Shown here: piece by piece, positions 51,693 to 60,651 of the stretch
Numbering within the stretch: position 1 is the first letter of the stretch
How the letters are laid out: each line of letters starts with the position of its first letter
Translations under genes and position numbers: made by a program
Notes under the pieces: model-generated
Databases searched by the model: none
What the model was told of the DNA's origin: nothing
The model's input: the letters and a program-made list of their open reading frames with translations, nothing else
NCBI GenBank assembly: GCA_023386235.1
Contig: JAEWKC010000028.1
Span: forward strand, 8,915-72,914
Direction of reading: 5' to 3'
DNA: 64,000 bases
From: Bacteroidota bacterium
GTDB lineage: Bacteria; Bacteroidota; Bacteroidia; Chitinophagales; Chitinophagaceae

Positions 51693-53150
51693 ATGATTAA
51701 AATTGCTGTAGCTAAAGGCGACGGAATCGGTCCTGAAATAATGGCCGCTGTATTGAATATATTTAATAAAGCGAAAGTACCTCTTGAATACGAATACGTA
51801 GATATGGGCAAATGGGTATTTGATAAAGGTTTCAGCAATGGCATGACCAATGAAGCAAAAGACACTATTGAGCAGTTAGGGATTCTTTTTAAAGGCCCGA
51901 TGGAAACCCCAAAAGGCAAAGGCGTTAAGAGCATCAACGTTACGGCACGCAAAACATGGAATACCTACGCCAACAAAAGAACGTTTCAAACACTGCATGG
52001 CGTAGACACTGTATTTAGCAAAGCAGGCATTAATATTGACCTTACTGTTGTGCGCGAAAATATTGAAGATACATACGGTGGTGTTGAGCACATGCTGAGT
52101 AATGATGTGGCCATCAGCCGCAGATTTATTACAAAGCCCGGAAGCGAACAGGTAATTCGCTATGCTTTTGAAATGGCGAAAGATAAAAAAGCAAAAAAGA
52201 TTACCTGCGGACACAAAGCCAACATCATGAAATTGACCGACGGAATTTTTCTGACCACGTTTTACGAAATAGCTAAGGAATATCCCGAACTGGAAGTAAA
52301 TGACGTAATTGTTGATGACTTATGCATGAAGCTGGTGATGCGTCCCGAATTATTTGACGTGATAGTATTGACCAATCTGCAAGGCGATATTGTGAGCGAC
52401 CTCTGCGCCGGACTGGTTGGCGGGCTTGGATTTGCACCGTCAGCCAACATTGGTGATAACATTTGCATTTTTGAAGCCGTACATGGTACCGCTCCTGACA
52501 TAGCAGGAAAAAATATTGCCAACCCTACCGCATTGCTGTTAAGCGGGCTGGCTATGCTGCAGCACTTGGGATTTTATGGTAAGGCCAATATGATTGAAAA
52601 CGCTTTACTTTATACTTTAGAACAGGGAAATCATACCGGAGATTTTGGAGATAAATCTATTTCATCTTTAAATACCACAGAATTTGCCGATGCCATCATC
52701 TCTAACTTTGGCAAAAAGCCCGCAGTAGGTGCGAAACCAGACATGGAGGATTTGCCCAAAGAACATAAAGTAGCTAAAATGGACATCAACCTGATGATGG
52801 ATAATCCTGCAAAGGAAGAAGAAAAAATTGCCGGAGTTGATTTCTTCATTATTACCAACCAGTTTCCCAACACCATCGCGGAAAAATGCAAGCAGGCTTT
52901 GGGCGAAAACAAATTGCAGCTCACTAACATCAGCAACAGGGGCACGCAGGTATGGCCCACAGGCTCGGTGTATACCAATCTGGTAGACTTGTACAATGTG
53001 CGTTTTGAAGCAGCAGACGGTGAAGAAGTTAAGCAAACAGACATTGTAGCTTTGTATGAAAAAATGACGCGTTTCTTTGATGTGGCAACTGTAGAGATCT
53101 TACAAAAGCACGGCGGTGAGAGGGCGTACAGCTTGGCTCAGGGGCAGTAG
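51693..53150 (+). CDS. icd: NADP-dependent isocitrate dehydrogenase (long, C-terminally extended type)
   Basis: A 485-aa isocitrate/isopropylmalate dehydrogenase-family enzyme of the citric acid cycle. N-terminal KGDGIGPEIMAAVL, substrate-site VRENIEDTYGG, the family signature NLQGDIVSDLCAGLVGGLGF and nucleotide site HGTAPDIAGKNIANPTA are clear. Residues about 345-485 form an extra C-terminal domain, as in the roughly 480-aa NADP-IDH of Thermus and Rickettsia relatives. That extension, and the absence of a leuBCD context, argue against isopropylmalate dehydrogenase. Confidence 0.9.
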   Translation: MIKIAVAKGDGIGPEIMAAVLNIFNKAKVPLEYEYVDMGKWVFDKGFSNGMTNEAKDTIEQLGILFKGPMETPKGKGVKSINVTARKTWNTYANKRTFQTLHGVDTVFSKAGINIDLTVVRENIEDTYGGVEHMLSNDVAISRRFITKPGSEQVIRYAFEMAKDKKAKKITCGHKANIMKLTDGIFLTTFYEIAKEYPELEVNDVIVDDLCMKLVMRPELFDVIVLTNLQGDIVSDLCAGLVGGLGFAPSANIGDNICIFEAVHGTAPDIAGKNIANPTALLLSGLAMLQHLGFYGKANMIENALLYTLEQGNHTGDFGDKSISSLNTTEFADAIISNFGKKPAVGAKPDMEDLPKEHKVAKMDINLMMDNPAKEEEKIAGVDFFIITNQFPNTIAEKCKQALGENKLQLTNISNRGTQVWPTGSVYTNLVDLYNVRFEAADGEEVKQTDIVALYEKMTRFFDVATVEILQKHGGERAYSLAQGQ

Positions 53151-53540
53151 ATGTTTATTAATTATACTTGTTGAAAAGAGGCTCCGATTAGAGTTATGCG
53201 CGAAGCCCACACCATGCCGACTTGTATTTTGTAAAGCTTTTTATCAAAAAAAGTTTTAATAAACAAATCATTATTCACACGGATCATAAAGTCGCAACAG
53301 CGTTGAAAACCTTTGCTACGCAACCTCTTGTCATGCTGAGTTTCGTTTGAAACGAGAAAGCATCTATTTCTTTGTTTAGATCCTTCACTGCGTTCAGGAT
53401 GACAACAAAAAGTATTTTATTCAGGATGACAGCTTCTGAGGCAGTCTCTCATTTTATATTTAGCATTCATGCAAACATTTGCACTTCTAATTCATTGGCA
53501 TAAAGCCAATAAATAGATACTTTTATAAAAAATAATTTAC
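53151..53540. repeat. Gene-free 390 bp with a diverged family-A repeat
   Basis: No gene fits here. Bases 53328-53367 carry TTGTCATGCTGAGTTTCG...AAAGCATCT, and 53378-53405 carry AGATCCTTCACTGCGTTCAG plus GATGACAA, the two arms of a family-A hairpin in opposite order from the copies near 13.3 kb. A half-arm TTCAGGATGACAG follows at 53420-53432. Before this, bases 53151-53327 are AT-rich with nothing recognisable. Confidence 0.75.
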
Positions 53541-54884
53541 ATGTTCCGTTACAAACACATTTTTATCCCGGCTATACTGTTGATTTTTCTTAGTGCATGT
53601 TCCCCGAAAATGGCAAAGGAAATAACACCGGAAAAAGCAACTTATATTGCCACGCTGCCAACAGTGACCATTCCTTTGGGAGGTAATGCTTTCTTTGCAT
53701 CGAAAGACGATCAGTCAAAAATTACAAACAACGGATTAACAGACTGGAATAGCGCCAACACCATTGCCAGTGTATATTTTAAAGCATTGCAGCCCGGCAC
53801 TTATTATCTTTCTTTAAAAACGAAAAACACTGCCGAAAGTAAAATAGCGGTGACCATTCTTGGCAAAAAACAGGAAATATCACTACCGGCTAATAACGCT
53901 TTTGAAGAAAGCGGAATGATAGAGTTTAAAGCAGACAAGTCCGAATACATCCATGTAGATCTACAGGGAATCAGTAAAAACGGAAATACTTTTGCCGATG
54001 TGAGCGATTTGATAGTGAGAGGCGATAATGCCGATTCGCTCGCTTTTGTCAAGGACAATAAGGATCATCGTTTTCACTTTGGTAGACGCGGTCCTTCCGT
54101 ACATCTTAATTTTTTGATTCCTGAAAATGTAAAAGAAAAAGTAGAATATTTTTATAATGAAATTCGCGTTCCGCAAGGCGAAGATGTGCTGGGCTCTTAC
54201 TTTCAGGCCAACGGGTTTTCATTCGGTTATTTCGGCATCCAGGTAAATTCACCCACAGAAAGACGTATACTTTTTTCGGTATGGAGTCCTTTTCATACAG
54301 ACAATCCTAATGAGATTCCTGAAGAAGATAAAATCATTCTTATAAAAAAAGGTACCGATGTATATACCGGTGAATTTGGCAATGAAGGTTCGGGCGGCCA
54401 GAGTTTTTTGCGTTACAACTGGAAGACGGAAAACAACTATGCCTTTTTGCTGAAAGCCGCGCCGGACGCGGCACAGAACAGGACTGTCTTTACCGCCTAT
54501 TTCAAAGATCCGGATATAGATAAATGGATACTGATCGCTTCTTTTTCACGACCTAAAACAAATACTTACCTGAAAAACTGCTATTCGTTTCTTGAAAATT
54601 TTCATACAGAAACCGGACACGTACAAAGAAAGGGTTTGTTTACCAACCAGTGGATCAGAACTACCGATCAACAATGGATACCCATAGATAAAATAAGATT
54701 TACGGCTGATGACATTGCCCGGAGAGGTCAGCGTCTTGATTATCGCGGAGGCGTGGAAGGCAATTATTTCTTTTTAGAAAATTGTGGTTTCTTTAATGAT
54801 AATACCACCATCAGTACTGAATTTAAACGCGAAATACCGGCCGGCTCCACAGCGCCCGATATAGATTTTCAATCATTGCCTTAA
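53541..54884 (+). CDS. DUF3472-type lipoprotein
   Basis: A 447-aa lipoprotein with lipobox LSAC (Cys20). An N-terminal beta domain (about 35-165; YYLSLKTKNTAESKIAVTI, HVDLQGISK) resembles DUF5077, and the larger domain (about 175-440) resembles DUF3472: GRRGPSVHLNFLIPENV, YFYNEIRVPQGEDVLGSYF, GYFGIQVNSPTERRILFSVW and GSGGQSFLRYNWKT. The fold is thought to be a carbohydrate-related beta structure, but no catalytic residues are established. It overlaps the end of rpe by 4 bp in convergent orientation. Confidence 0.8.
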   Translation: MFRYKHIFIPAILLIFLSACSPKMAKEITPEKATYIATLPTVTIPLGGNAFFASKDDQSKITNNGLTDWNSANTIASVYFKALQPGTYYLSLKTKNTAESKIAVTILGKKQEISLPANNAFEESGMIEFKADKSEYIHVDLQGISKNGNTFADVSDLIVRGDNADSLAFVKDNKDHRFHFGRRGPSVHLNFLIPENVKEKVEYFYNEIRVPQGEDVLGSYFQANGFSFGYFGIQVNSPTERRILFSVWSPFHTDNPNEIPEEDKIILIKKGTDVYTGEFGNEGSGGQSFLRYNWKTENNYAFLLKAAPDAAQNRTVFTAYFKDPDIDKWILIASFSRPKTNTYLKNCYSFLENFHTETGHVQRKGLFTNQWIRTTDQQWIPIDKIRFTADDIARRGQRLDYRGGVEGNYFFLENCGFFNDNTTISTEFKREIPAGSTAPDIDFQSLP

Positions 54885-55543
54885 ATCATTTTCTTATCGG
54901 CATTCTTTAAATCCTCAATGGCCTGTTGAGGATTTTTTGCGTTAAACACGCAGCTTCCCGCTACCAGCACATTTGTACCGGCTGCAACAATCTGCGAAGC
55001 ATTGTCCAAAGTAACACCGCCGTCAATTTCAATAAGGCAGGAAGGGTTTTTATCTGCAATCAATTGCTTAAGCTCTGCAATCTTATCCAGTGTATGTGGT
55101 ATAAATTTTTGCCCGCCAAAACCCGGGTTCACGCTCATTAAATTTACCAGATCTACCTCTGCTATAATATCAACCAATGAAGCAATGGGCGTATGCGGAT
55201 TTACAGCCACACCGGCTTTAATGCCCAGATCTTTTATCTGCTGTATATTCCTGTGTAAGTTTCGGCAAGCCTCAATGTGTACGCTTATTACATCTGCTCC
55301 TGCTTTATGAAAAGCGAGTACAAACTTTTCAGGTTCTTCGATCATCAGGTGTACATCGCATATTTTTGATGTTGCTTTTCTTATATGTTCCACTATAGGT
55401 ATTCCAAAACTTATGTTAGGTACAAATCTGCCATCCATTACATCAAGATGCAGCCATTCGGCTACACTTTCATTTACCATTTTTATTTCATCTTCTAAAC
55501 GCAAAAAGTCGGAAGCTAAAAAAGAAGGAGCAACTATTACCAT
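54881..55543 (-). CDS. rpe: Ribulose-phosphate 3-epimerase
   Basis: A 220-aa TIM-barrel enzyme interconverting ribulose 5-phosphate and xylulose 5-phosphate. Signature residues: APSFLASDF, HLDVMDGRFVPNISFG, DVHLMIEEP, SVHIEA, NLMSVNPGFGGQKFI and IEIDGGV with the catalytic Asp residues. Length is standard. A candidate promoter element TATCTTTG reads on the minus strand at 55563-55570, 19 bp before the start. Confidence 0.96.
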   Translation of the reverse strand: MVIVAPSFLASDFLRLEDEIKMVNESVAEWLHLDVMDGRFVPNISFGIPIVEHIRKATSKICDVHLMIEEPEKFVLAFHKAGADVISVHIEACRNLHRNIQQIKDLGIKAGVAVNPHTPIASLVDIIAEVDLVNLMSVNPGFGGQKFIPHTLDKIAELKQLIADKNPSCLIEIDGGVTLDNASQIVAAGTNVLVAGSCVFNAKNPQQAIEDLKNADKKMI

Positions 55544-55591
55544 TTTTTTATCATTTATAGGTCAAAGATAAATAACCCGAAAAGATAATTG

Positions 55592-55599
55592 TACTTTTG
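55592..55599 (+). promoter_or_regulatory. Candidate -7 element for marC
   Basis: TACTTTTG at 55592-55599 fits TAnnTTTG, 16 bp before the marC ATG at 55616. No good -33 is seen. It lies in the divergent rpe/marC spacer. Confidence 0.4.
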
Positions 55600-55615
55600 C
55601 CAAAATTTTTTATGT

Positions 55616-56209
55616 ATGGATTTCACCTGGACACATCTTATATCAGTAACATTTACGCTGTTCGCGGTTATTGATGCGCTTGGTTCTATTCCGCTTTTTT
55701 TGTCGCTTAAAAAAAAGAGTGGCGGAGAGCTGGATGTAAAGAGAATTGTATTTTTCTCCGGCGCCATTATGATTGCTTTTCTATTTGTAGGCCCGCAGAT
55801 ACTAAAAATGCTGGGAGTAAACGTAAAATCCTTTGCCGTGGCGGGTTCTATAGTATTATTTCTCATAGGTTTTGAAATGATATCGGGCCATGAAATATTT
55901 AAAGACGATGGCAACAAACGTTTGGGCGCCATTGTTCCTATTGCTTTTCCGTTAATTGCAGGCAGCGCTACCCTTACCACCATTATCTCTTTTAAAGCTA
56001 TTTACAGCCAGGTAGAAATATTGGTAGGCATATTAATAAATCTATTGTTTGTATATTTGGTGCTCACCTCTTTAAAATGGTTCGAAAAAATGCTGGGCCC
56101 CGGAGGCATTATTGCCGTAAGAAAGTTTTTTGGAGTAGTACTTATAGCGATTGCGGTAAAAATGTTCGGTGAAAATATTGAAGTGTTTACCGGCAGTTTT
56201 GCTAAATAG
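55616..56209 (+). CDS. MarC-family integral membrane protein
   Basis: A 197-aa protein with six predicted membrane segments. ATG 55616 (MDFTWTHLISVTFTLFAVID) is preferred to the in-frame upstream ATG at 55589. Family features: FAVIDALGSIPLFLSL in helix 1, VAGSIVLFLIGFEMI and IAFPLIAGSATLTTII. MarC proteins were once thought to give multiple antibiotic resistance; the role is not settled and transport of small molecules is suggested. The metH half follows 21 bp downstream, possibly in one operon. Confidence 0.9.
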   Translation: MDFTWTHLISVTFTLFAVIDALGSIPLFLSLKKKSGGELDVKRIVFFSGAIMIAFLFVGPQILKMLGVNVKSFAVAGSIVLFLIGFEMISGHEIFKDDGNKRLGAIVPIAFPLIAGSATLTTIISFKAIYSQVEILVGILINLLFVYLVLTSLKWFEKMLGPGGIIAVRKFFGVVLIAIAVKMFGENIEVFTGSFAK

Positions 56210-56233
56210 AAAAATTTAATATAATATAATTTG

Positions 56234-57232
56234 ATGATAAAAAAGAGTTTAGAAAAAAGAATATTGATCATTGACGGCGCGATGGGCACAATGATTCAAC
56301 GATATAAATTAACGGAAGAAGACTATCGTGGAGAAAGATTTAAAGACTGGCAATTTGATGTAAAGGGCAATAACGATTTGCTCAGCATTACCAGGCCCGA
56401 AGTTATTGAAGCAATTCATCTGCAATATCTTGAAGCCGGCGCCGACATTATAGAAACCAATACCTTTAGTAGCACATCTATTGCTCAGGCCGATTATCAC
56501 ATGGAAGAAATGGCTTATGAACTAAATGTAGCTGCTGCCAAATGTGCCAGGAATGCTGTAAACAAATACAAACAACTTCATCCTGACAGCGAAGAAAAAT
56601 ATGTAGCGGGTGCTATCGGACCATTAAACAAAACCTTATCCTTGTCGCCGGATGTAAACAATCCCGGATACCGGGCCGTCACTTTCGATGATGTGGCTAA
56701 TGCTTATTACGAACAAATAAGAGGATTGTCAGACGGTGGCGTAGACGCATTGCTAATAGAAACTATTTTTGATACACTGAATGCCAAAGCGGCTATTTAT
56801 GCTGTAAAAAAATATTTTGCCGATAGCGGTAAGCCTGAACTTCCTGTGATGATTTCAGGAACTATCACCGATGCCAGCGGCAGAACCCTCAGCGGACAAA
56901 CGCTGGAGGCTTTCTACATTTCTATCCATCATGCAAAGCCGCTCAGTGTAGGACTCAATTGCGCGCTGGGAGCGGCGGAGATGCGCCCACACATTAAAGA
57001 ATTAAGCAAATTAGCTGATTGTTACACTTCGGCCTACCCCAATGCAGGATTGCCCAACGCTATGGGAGAATATGACGAAGCACCGGCAGATACGGCTCAT
57101 TTTATAGAAGATTGGGCAAAAGAAGGCTGGGTAAATATAGTTGGCGGCTGTTGCGGCACTACCCCCGATCATATAAAACATATAGCGGAAGCAGTAAAGG
57201 CTATGAACCCGAGAGTGCCACAAAAAACATAA
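56234..57232 (+). CDS. metH: Methionine synthase, homocysteine-binding module (split MetH, N-terminal part)
   Basis: A 332-aa homocysteine S-methyltransferase domain protein from ATG 56234 (a TTG 3 bp upstream is ignored). ILIIDGAMGTMIQ begins the barrel, and the zinc ligands are C243 (GLNCALGA) with C306 and C307 (GGCCGTTP). In E. coli this is the first module of the 1227-aa MetH. Here it ends with a stop after VPQKT, and the remaining modules are encoded by a separate gene 191 bp downstream. Both must act together to methylate homocysteine from methyl-tetrahydrofolate through cobalamin. Confidence 0.95.
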   Translation: MIKKSLEKRILIIDGAMGTMIQRYKLTEEDYRGERFKDWQFDVKGNNDLLSITRPEVIEAIHLQYLEAGADIIETNTFSSTSIAQADYHMEEMAYELNVAAAKCARNAVNKYKQLHPDSEEKYVAGAIGPLNKTLSLSPDVNNPGYRAVTFDDVANAYYEQIRGLSDGGVDALLIETIFDTLNAKAAIYAVKKYFADSGKPELPVMISGTITDASGRTLSGQTLEAFYISIHHAKPLSVGLNCALGAAEMRPHIKELSKLADCYTSAYPNAGLPNAMGEYDEAPADTAHFIEDWAKEGWVNIVGGCCGTTPDHIKHIAEAVKAMNPRVPQKT

Positions 57233-57248
57233 GAAACAAAGAATAGTA

Positions 57249-57374
57249 ATGATAGCACCTGTATGGGAAGAACAACTTTTAAGTTATTTAAAATTAACGA
57301 ATAAAAACTTAGGATTTATCATCAACTTTACCGTACCATTAATAAAAGAAGGCATTAAAAGAATGAAGTTATAG
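57249..57374 (+). pseudogene. Remnant of a GxxExxY-family gene between the metH halves
   Basis: A 41-codon ORF from ATG 57249 to TAG 57374. Its product begins MIAPVWEEQLLSYLKLTNKN and continues with LGFIINFTVPLIKEGIKRM. This closely matches the C-terminal third of GxxExxY proteins (P-[VI]-x-E-x-QLLxYLK, LGLLINF.VP.LK.GI.R). The Gly/Glu/Tyr motif that names the family and the rest of the roughly 125-aa protein are missing, so it is most likely a decayed fragment. A functional micro-protein cannot be ruled out. It starts 16 bp after the first metH part. Confidence 0.6.
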
Positions 57375-57423
57375 TTCATATACTTTGTGAATTATTGTCT
57401 TTGTGGCAAAATAAGAAACTGAA

Positions 57424-60093
57424 ATGACTGAAGAAAATATATATTTACAACTATCCGGGTTAGAACCATTGACAATTCGCCCGGAAAGCAATTTTATCAA
57501 TATTGGTGAGCGTACCAACATAACCGGCTCTAAAAAATTTGCCCGGCTAATCAAAGAAAATAAATATGAAGAAGCCCTCGCGGTTGCCAGGCAGCAGGTA
57601 GAAAACGGAGCGCAGGTCATTGATGTAAATATGGACGACGCTTTGCTTGACGGAGAAAAAGCAATGACCACGTTCCTAAATCTTCTGCAAAGCGAACCCG
57701 ACATTGCTAAAATACCTGTAATGATTGATTCCTCTAAGTTTCACATTATTGAAGCTGGCTTAAAATGCATTCAGGGTAAGTGTATCGTCAACTCCATATC
57801 CATGAAAGAAGGCGAAGCGCTTTTTAAGCAACAGGCTAAAGTTTGCCTAGCGTATGGAGCCGCGGTTGTGGTAATGGCTTTTGATGAAAGCGGCCAGGCA
57901 GATACGCTGCAACGCAGAATAGATATATGTTCCAGAGCTTATGAAATATTGGTTAATGAAATTCACTTTCCTCCTCAGGATATTATTTTCGACCTAAACA
58001 TTTTTGCTATTGCCACAGGATTGGAAGAACACAACAACTATGCTGTAGACTTCATTGAAGCCACCCGCATTATCAAAGAGAAATATCCTTTGGTAAATAT
58101 CAGCGGCGGTGTAAGCAACCTGTCCTTTTCATTTAGAGGAAACGAAACCGTAAGAGAAGCCATGCACAGCGTTTTTTTATACTACGCTATTAAAGCCGGT
58201 ATGAATATGGGCATAGTAAACGCAGGACAACTTATCGTTTACGACGAAATAGAACCCGAACTGAAACAGCTTTGCGAAGATGTGATCCTTAATAAGAACA
58301 ATGAAAATAATGAAGCTACAGAAAAGTTGATCACATTTGCAGAAACTGTAAAAGGAAAAGGAAAAGTACAAAAAAAGGACGATACCTGGCGACATGCTTC
58401 TGTGGAAGAAAGGCTGAAACACGCGCTGGTAAATGGCATTACAGAATATATTGAAGCCGATACAGAGGAAGCTCGTTTAAAATACCCGAAACCTCTACGT
58501 GTAATAGAAGGCCCGTTAATGGACGGGATGAACGTAGTGGGCGATCTGTTTGGATCGGGAAAAATGTTCTTGCCCCAGGTAGTAAAGAGCGCAAGAGTAA
58601 TGAAGAAAAGTGTAGCATACTTACTTCCGTTTATAGAAGAGGAAAAAGAAGAAGACACATCCGGCAGGGGTACTATACTGCTCGCTACTGTAAAAGGAGA
58701 TGTGCATGACATAGGCAAAAATATTGTAGGCGTGGTATTAGGCTGCAATGGTTACAATGTAACTGACTTAGGCGTTATGGTACCGGCCGATAAAATACTG
58801 GACGAAGCGCAAAAAAATAATGTAGATATCATAGGACTGAGTGGCTTAATAACGCCTTCACTGGACGAAATGGTAAATGTAGCAAAAGAAATGAAACGCC
58901 GAAATATGCATCAACCCTTGATCATAGGCGGCGCTACTACTTCCCGCATGCATACAGCCGTAAGAATAGCACCGGAATACAACAATGGTGTAGTGCATGT
59001 AATTGATGCCTCCCGCGCTGTAAACGTTGTAGGAAGTTTATTAAGTAAAGACAATAAAGAGGCGTATGTAAATAGCATTTACAAAGAATATACGCAATTG
59101 AAAAGTGATTTTGAAAACAAAAAACCAGTAAAGAAATACATTGCTTTTACAGAAGCTCAGAACAATGCGCCTAAAATAGACTGGGATAAGTACGAACCCG
59201 TAAAACCTTCTTTCATAGGAATACAAAAATTTAATGATTATGATTTAAGTGAGATAAGAAAATTTATCGACTGGAAGCCATTCTTTATTTCGTGGGAGCT
59301 GCACGGTAATTATCCTACTATTCTAACCGATGAGATTGTGGGCACCGAAGCTACTAAATTATTCAACGATGCCAACAAAATGCTGGACACTATTATACAG
59401 GAAAAATGGCTTTCCGCGCATGGTGTAGCAGGATTCATGCAGGCCGCACGAATTGCTCCGGATACCATTGAGGTAGAAATGGAAGGCAGGAAATATAACC
59501 TGGAATCTATAAGACAACAGATTAAAAAAGCAGAAGGCCAGCCCAACAATTCCTTATCAGATTTTATCAAACCTAAAGAATTAGGCACAGATTATATGGG
59601 CGCCTTTGCAGTTACTATTCATGGTATAGAACCCCATTTAAAAAGGTTTATTGAAGATCATGATGATTATAATAAGATAATGCTGCAAGCCCTGTCAGAC
59701 AGGCTGGTAGAGTCTTTCGCGGAGCTATTGCATAAAAAAGCGCGCACAGAACTGTGGGGATATGCCAAAGACGAGGCGCTTACCAATGAAGAGCTTATTA
59801 AAGAAAAGTACCAGGGCATTCGTCCGGCTCCGGGCTATCCCGCATGTCCGGAACATACTGAAAAACGAAAACTTTTTGAATTGCTGAACGTTACGGAAAA
59901 CATTGGCATACAACTTACAGAAAACCTGGCCATGTATCCGGCATCGAGTGTTTGCGGCTGGTATTTCGCTCATCCCGAAAGTAAATATTTTGGTATTGGA
60001 AAAATCAAAAAAGATCAATACGAAGATTATAAAAACAGAAAAGGCTGGACAGATGAAGAAGCCGAAAAATGGCTGGGCGGTATTCTTGAATAA
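57424..60093 (+). CDS. metH: Methionine synthase, pterin/cobalamin/reactivation modules (split MetH, C-terminal part)
   Basis: An 889-aa protein holding the rest of MetH. Residues about 15-290 are the pterin-binding barrel (FINIGERTNITGSKKFARL, VIDVNMDDALLDGE, KCIVNSISMKEGE). The cobalamin cap helices follow, then the B12-binding fold with GDVHDIGKNIV (H428 as lower axial ligand) and GLSGLITPSLDEM. The S-adenosylmethionine-binding reactivation domain (about 570-880) contains RPAPGYPACPEH and YPASSVCGWYFAHPE. All modules except homocysteine binding are present. No cobalamin riboswitch is visible upstream of either half. The GNAT gene begins 9 bp after. Confidence 0.96.
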   Translation: MTEENIYLQLSGLEPLTIRPESNFINIGERTNITGSKKFARLIKENKYEEALAVARQQVENGAQVIDVNMDDALLDGEKAMTTFLNLLQSEPDIAKIPVMIDSSKFHIIEAGLKCIQGKCIVNSISMKEGEALFKQQAKVCLAYGAAVVVMAFDESGQADTLQRRIDICSRAYEILVNEIHFPPQDIIFDLNIFAIATGLEEHNNYAVDFIEATRIIKEKYPLVNISGGVSNLSFSFRGNETVREAMHSVFLYYAIKAGMNMGIVNAGQLIVYDEIEPELKQLCEDVILNKNNENNEATEKLITFAETVKGKGKVQKKDDTWRHASVEERLKHALVNGITEYIEADTEEARLKYPKPLRVIEGPLMDGMNVVGDLFGSGKMFLPQVVKSARVMKKSVAYLLPFIEEEKEEDTSGRGTILLATVKGDVHDIGKNIVGVVLGCNGYNVTDLGVMVPADKILDEAQKNNVDIIGLSGLITPSLDEMVNVAKEMKRRNMHQPLIIGGATTSRMHTAVRIAPEYNNGVVHVIDASRAVNVVGSLLSKDNKEAYVNSIYKEYTQLKSDFENKKPVKKYIAFTEAQNNAPKIDWDKYEPVKPSFIGIQKFNDYDLSEIRKFIDWKPFFISWELHGNYPTILTDEIVGTEATKLFNDANKMLDTIIQEKWLSAHGVAGFMQAARIAPDTIEVEMEGRKYNLESIRQQIKKAEGQPNNSLSDFIKPKELGTDYMGAFAVTIHGIEPHLKRFIEDHDDYNKIMLQALSDRLVESFAELLHKKARTELWGYAKDEALTNEELIKEKYQGIRPAPGYPACPEHTEKRKLFELLNVTENIGIQLTENLAMYPASSVCGWYFAHPESKYFGIGKIKKDQYEDYKNRKGWTDEEAEKWLGGILE

Positions 60094-60102
60094 TATTGTA
60101 CA

Positions 60103-60651
60103 ATGAAATCTTTTCCTGTAATTGAAACAGAAAGGCTCTTATTATCTTCACTAACTTATGAAGATATAGCTGACTGTGTAGAATATGCCAATAACGAAAA
60201 AGCCCAGCAATACACTCTTGCCATACCCTTTCCATATACCGAAGAAGATGCAAAAAATTTTGTAGATCTGTGTAAAGAAGAATTTAATAAAGGCAATAGC
60301 ATTACTTTGGGCATACGCATCAAGGAAACCCGAAAGCTGATAGGCAGCATAGAATTAAGATTAAAAAAATTTGACAAAGCCGAAGTTGGCTATATGATCA
60401 ACGAAGCATATTGGAATAAAGGTTACACGTCGGAAGCGCTAAAAGCTATGCTATCATTTGGTTTCAGAGAACTTCACCTTAATAAGATTTACGCTTTTCA
60501 CTTGTTGGGTAATGACGCTTCTGCCGCTGTAATGAAAAAGAGCAATATGCAGTATGAAGCTACTTTACAACAACATGTAAAGAAAAACGATGCTTATTAC
60601 GATATTGCTCTCTATAGTATTTTTAAAAATAACCAGCTGACAACCTGTTAA
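60103..60651 (+). CDS. GNAT-family (RimJ/RimL-like) N-acetyltransferase
   Basis: A 182-aa acetyltransferase of the RimL type, which acetylates N-terminal amines or related substrates. N-terminal FPVIETERLLLSSLTYEDI, strand RLIGSIELR-like KLIGSIELRLK, AEVGYMINEAYWNKGYTSEAL (the acetyl-CoA loop is WNKGYTSEA) and NASAAVMKKSNMQYEA-like C-terminal motif define the fold. It follows metH by 9 bp and overlaps the baeRF-like gene by 4 bp in convergent orientation. Substrate unknown. Confidence 0.9.
   Translation: MKSFPVIETERLLLSSLTYEDIADCVEYANNEKAQQYTLAIPFPYTEEDAKNFVDLCKEEFNKGNSITLGIRIKETRKLIGSIELRLKKFDKAEVGYMINEAYWNKGYTSEALKAMLSFGFRELHLNKIYAFHLLGNDASAAVMKKSNMQYEATLQQHVKKNDAYYDIALYSIFKNNQLTTC

Noticed and set aside
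57233..57423. Cobalamin riboswitch before the second metH gene
   Set aside because: No B12-box or long structured leader is present; the spacer holds the GxxExxY remnant. The spacer before the first half is too short.
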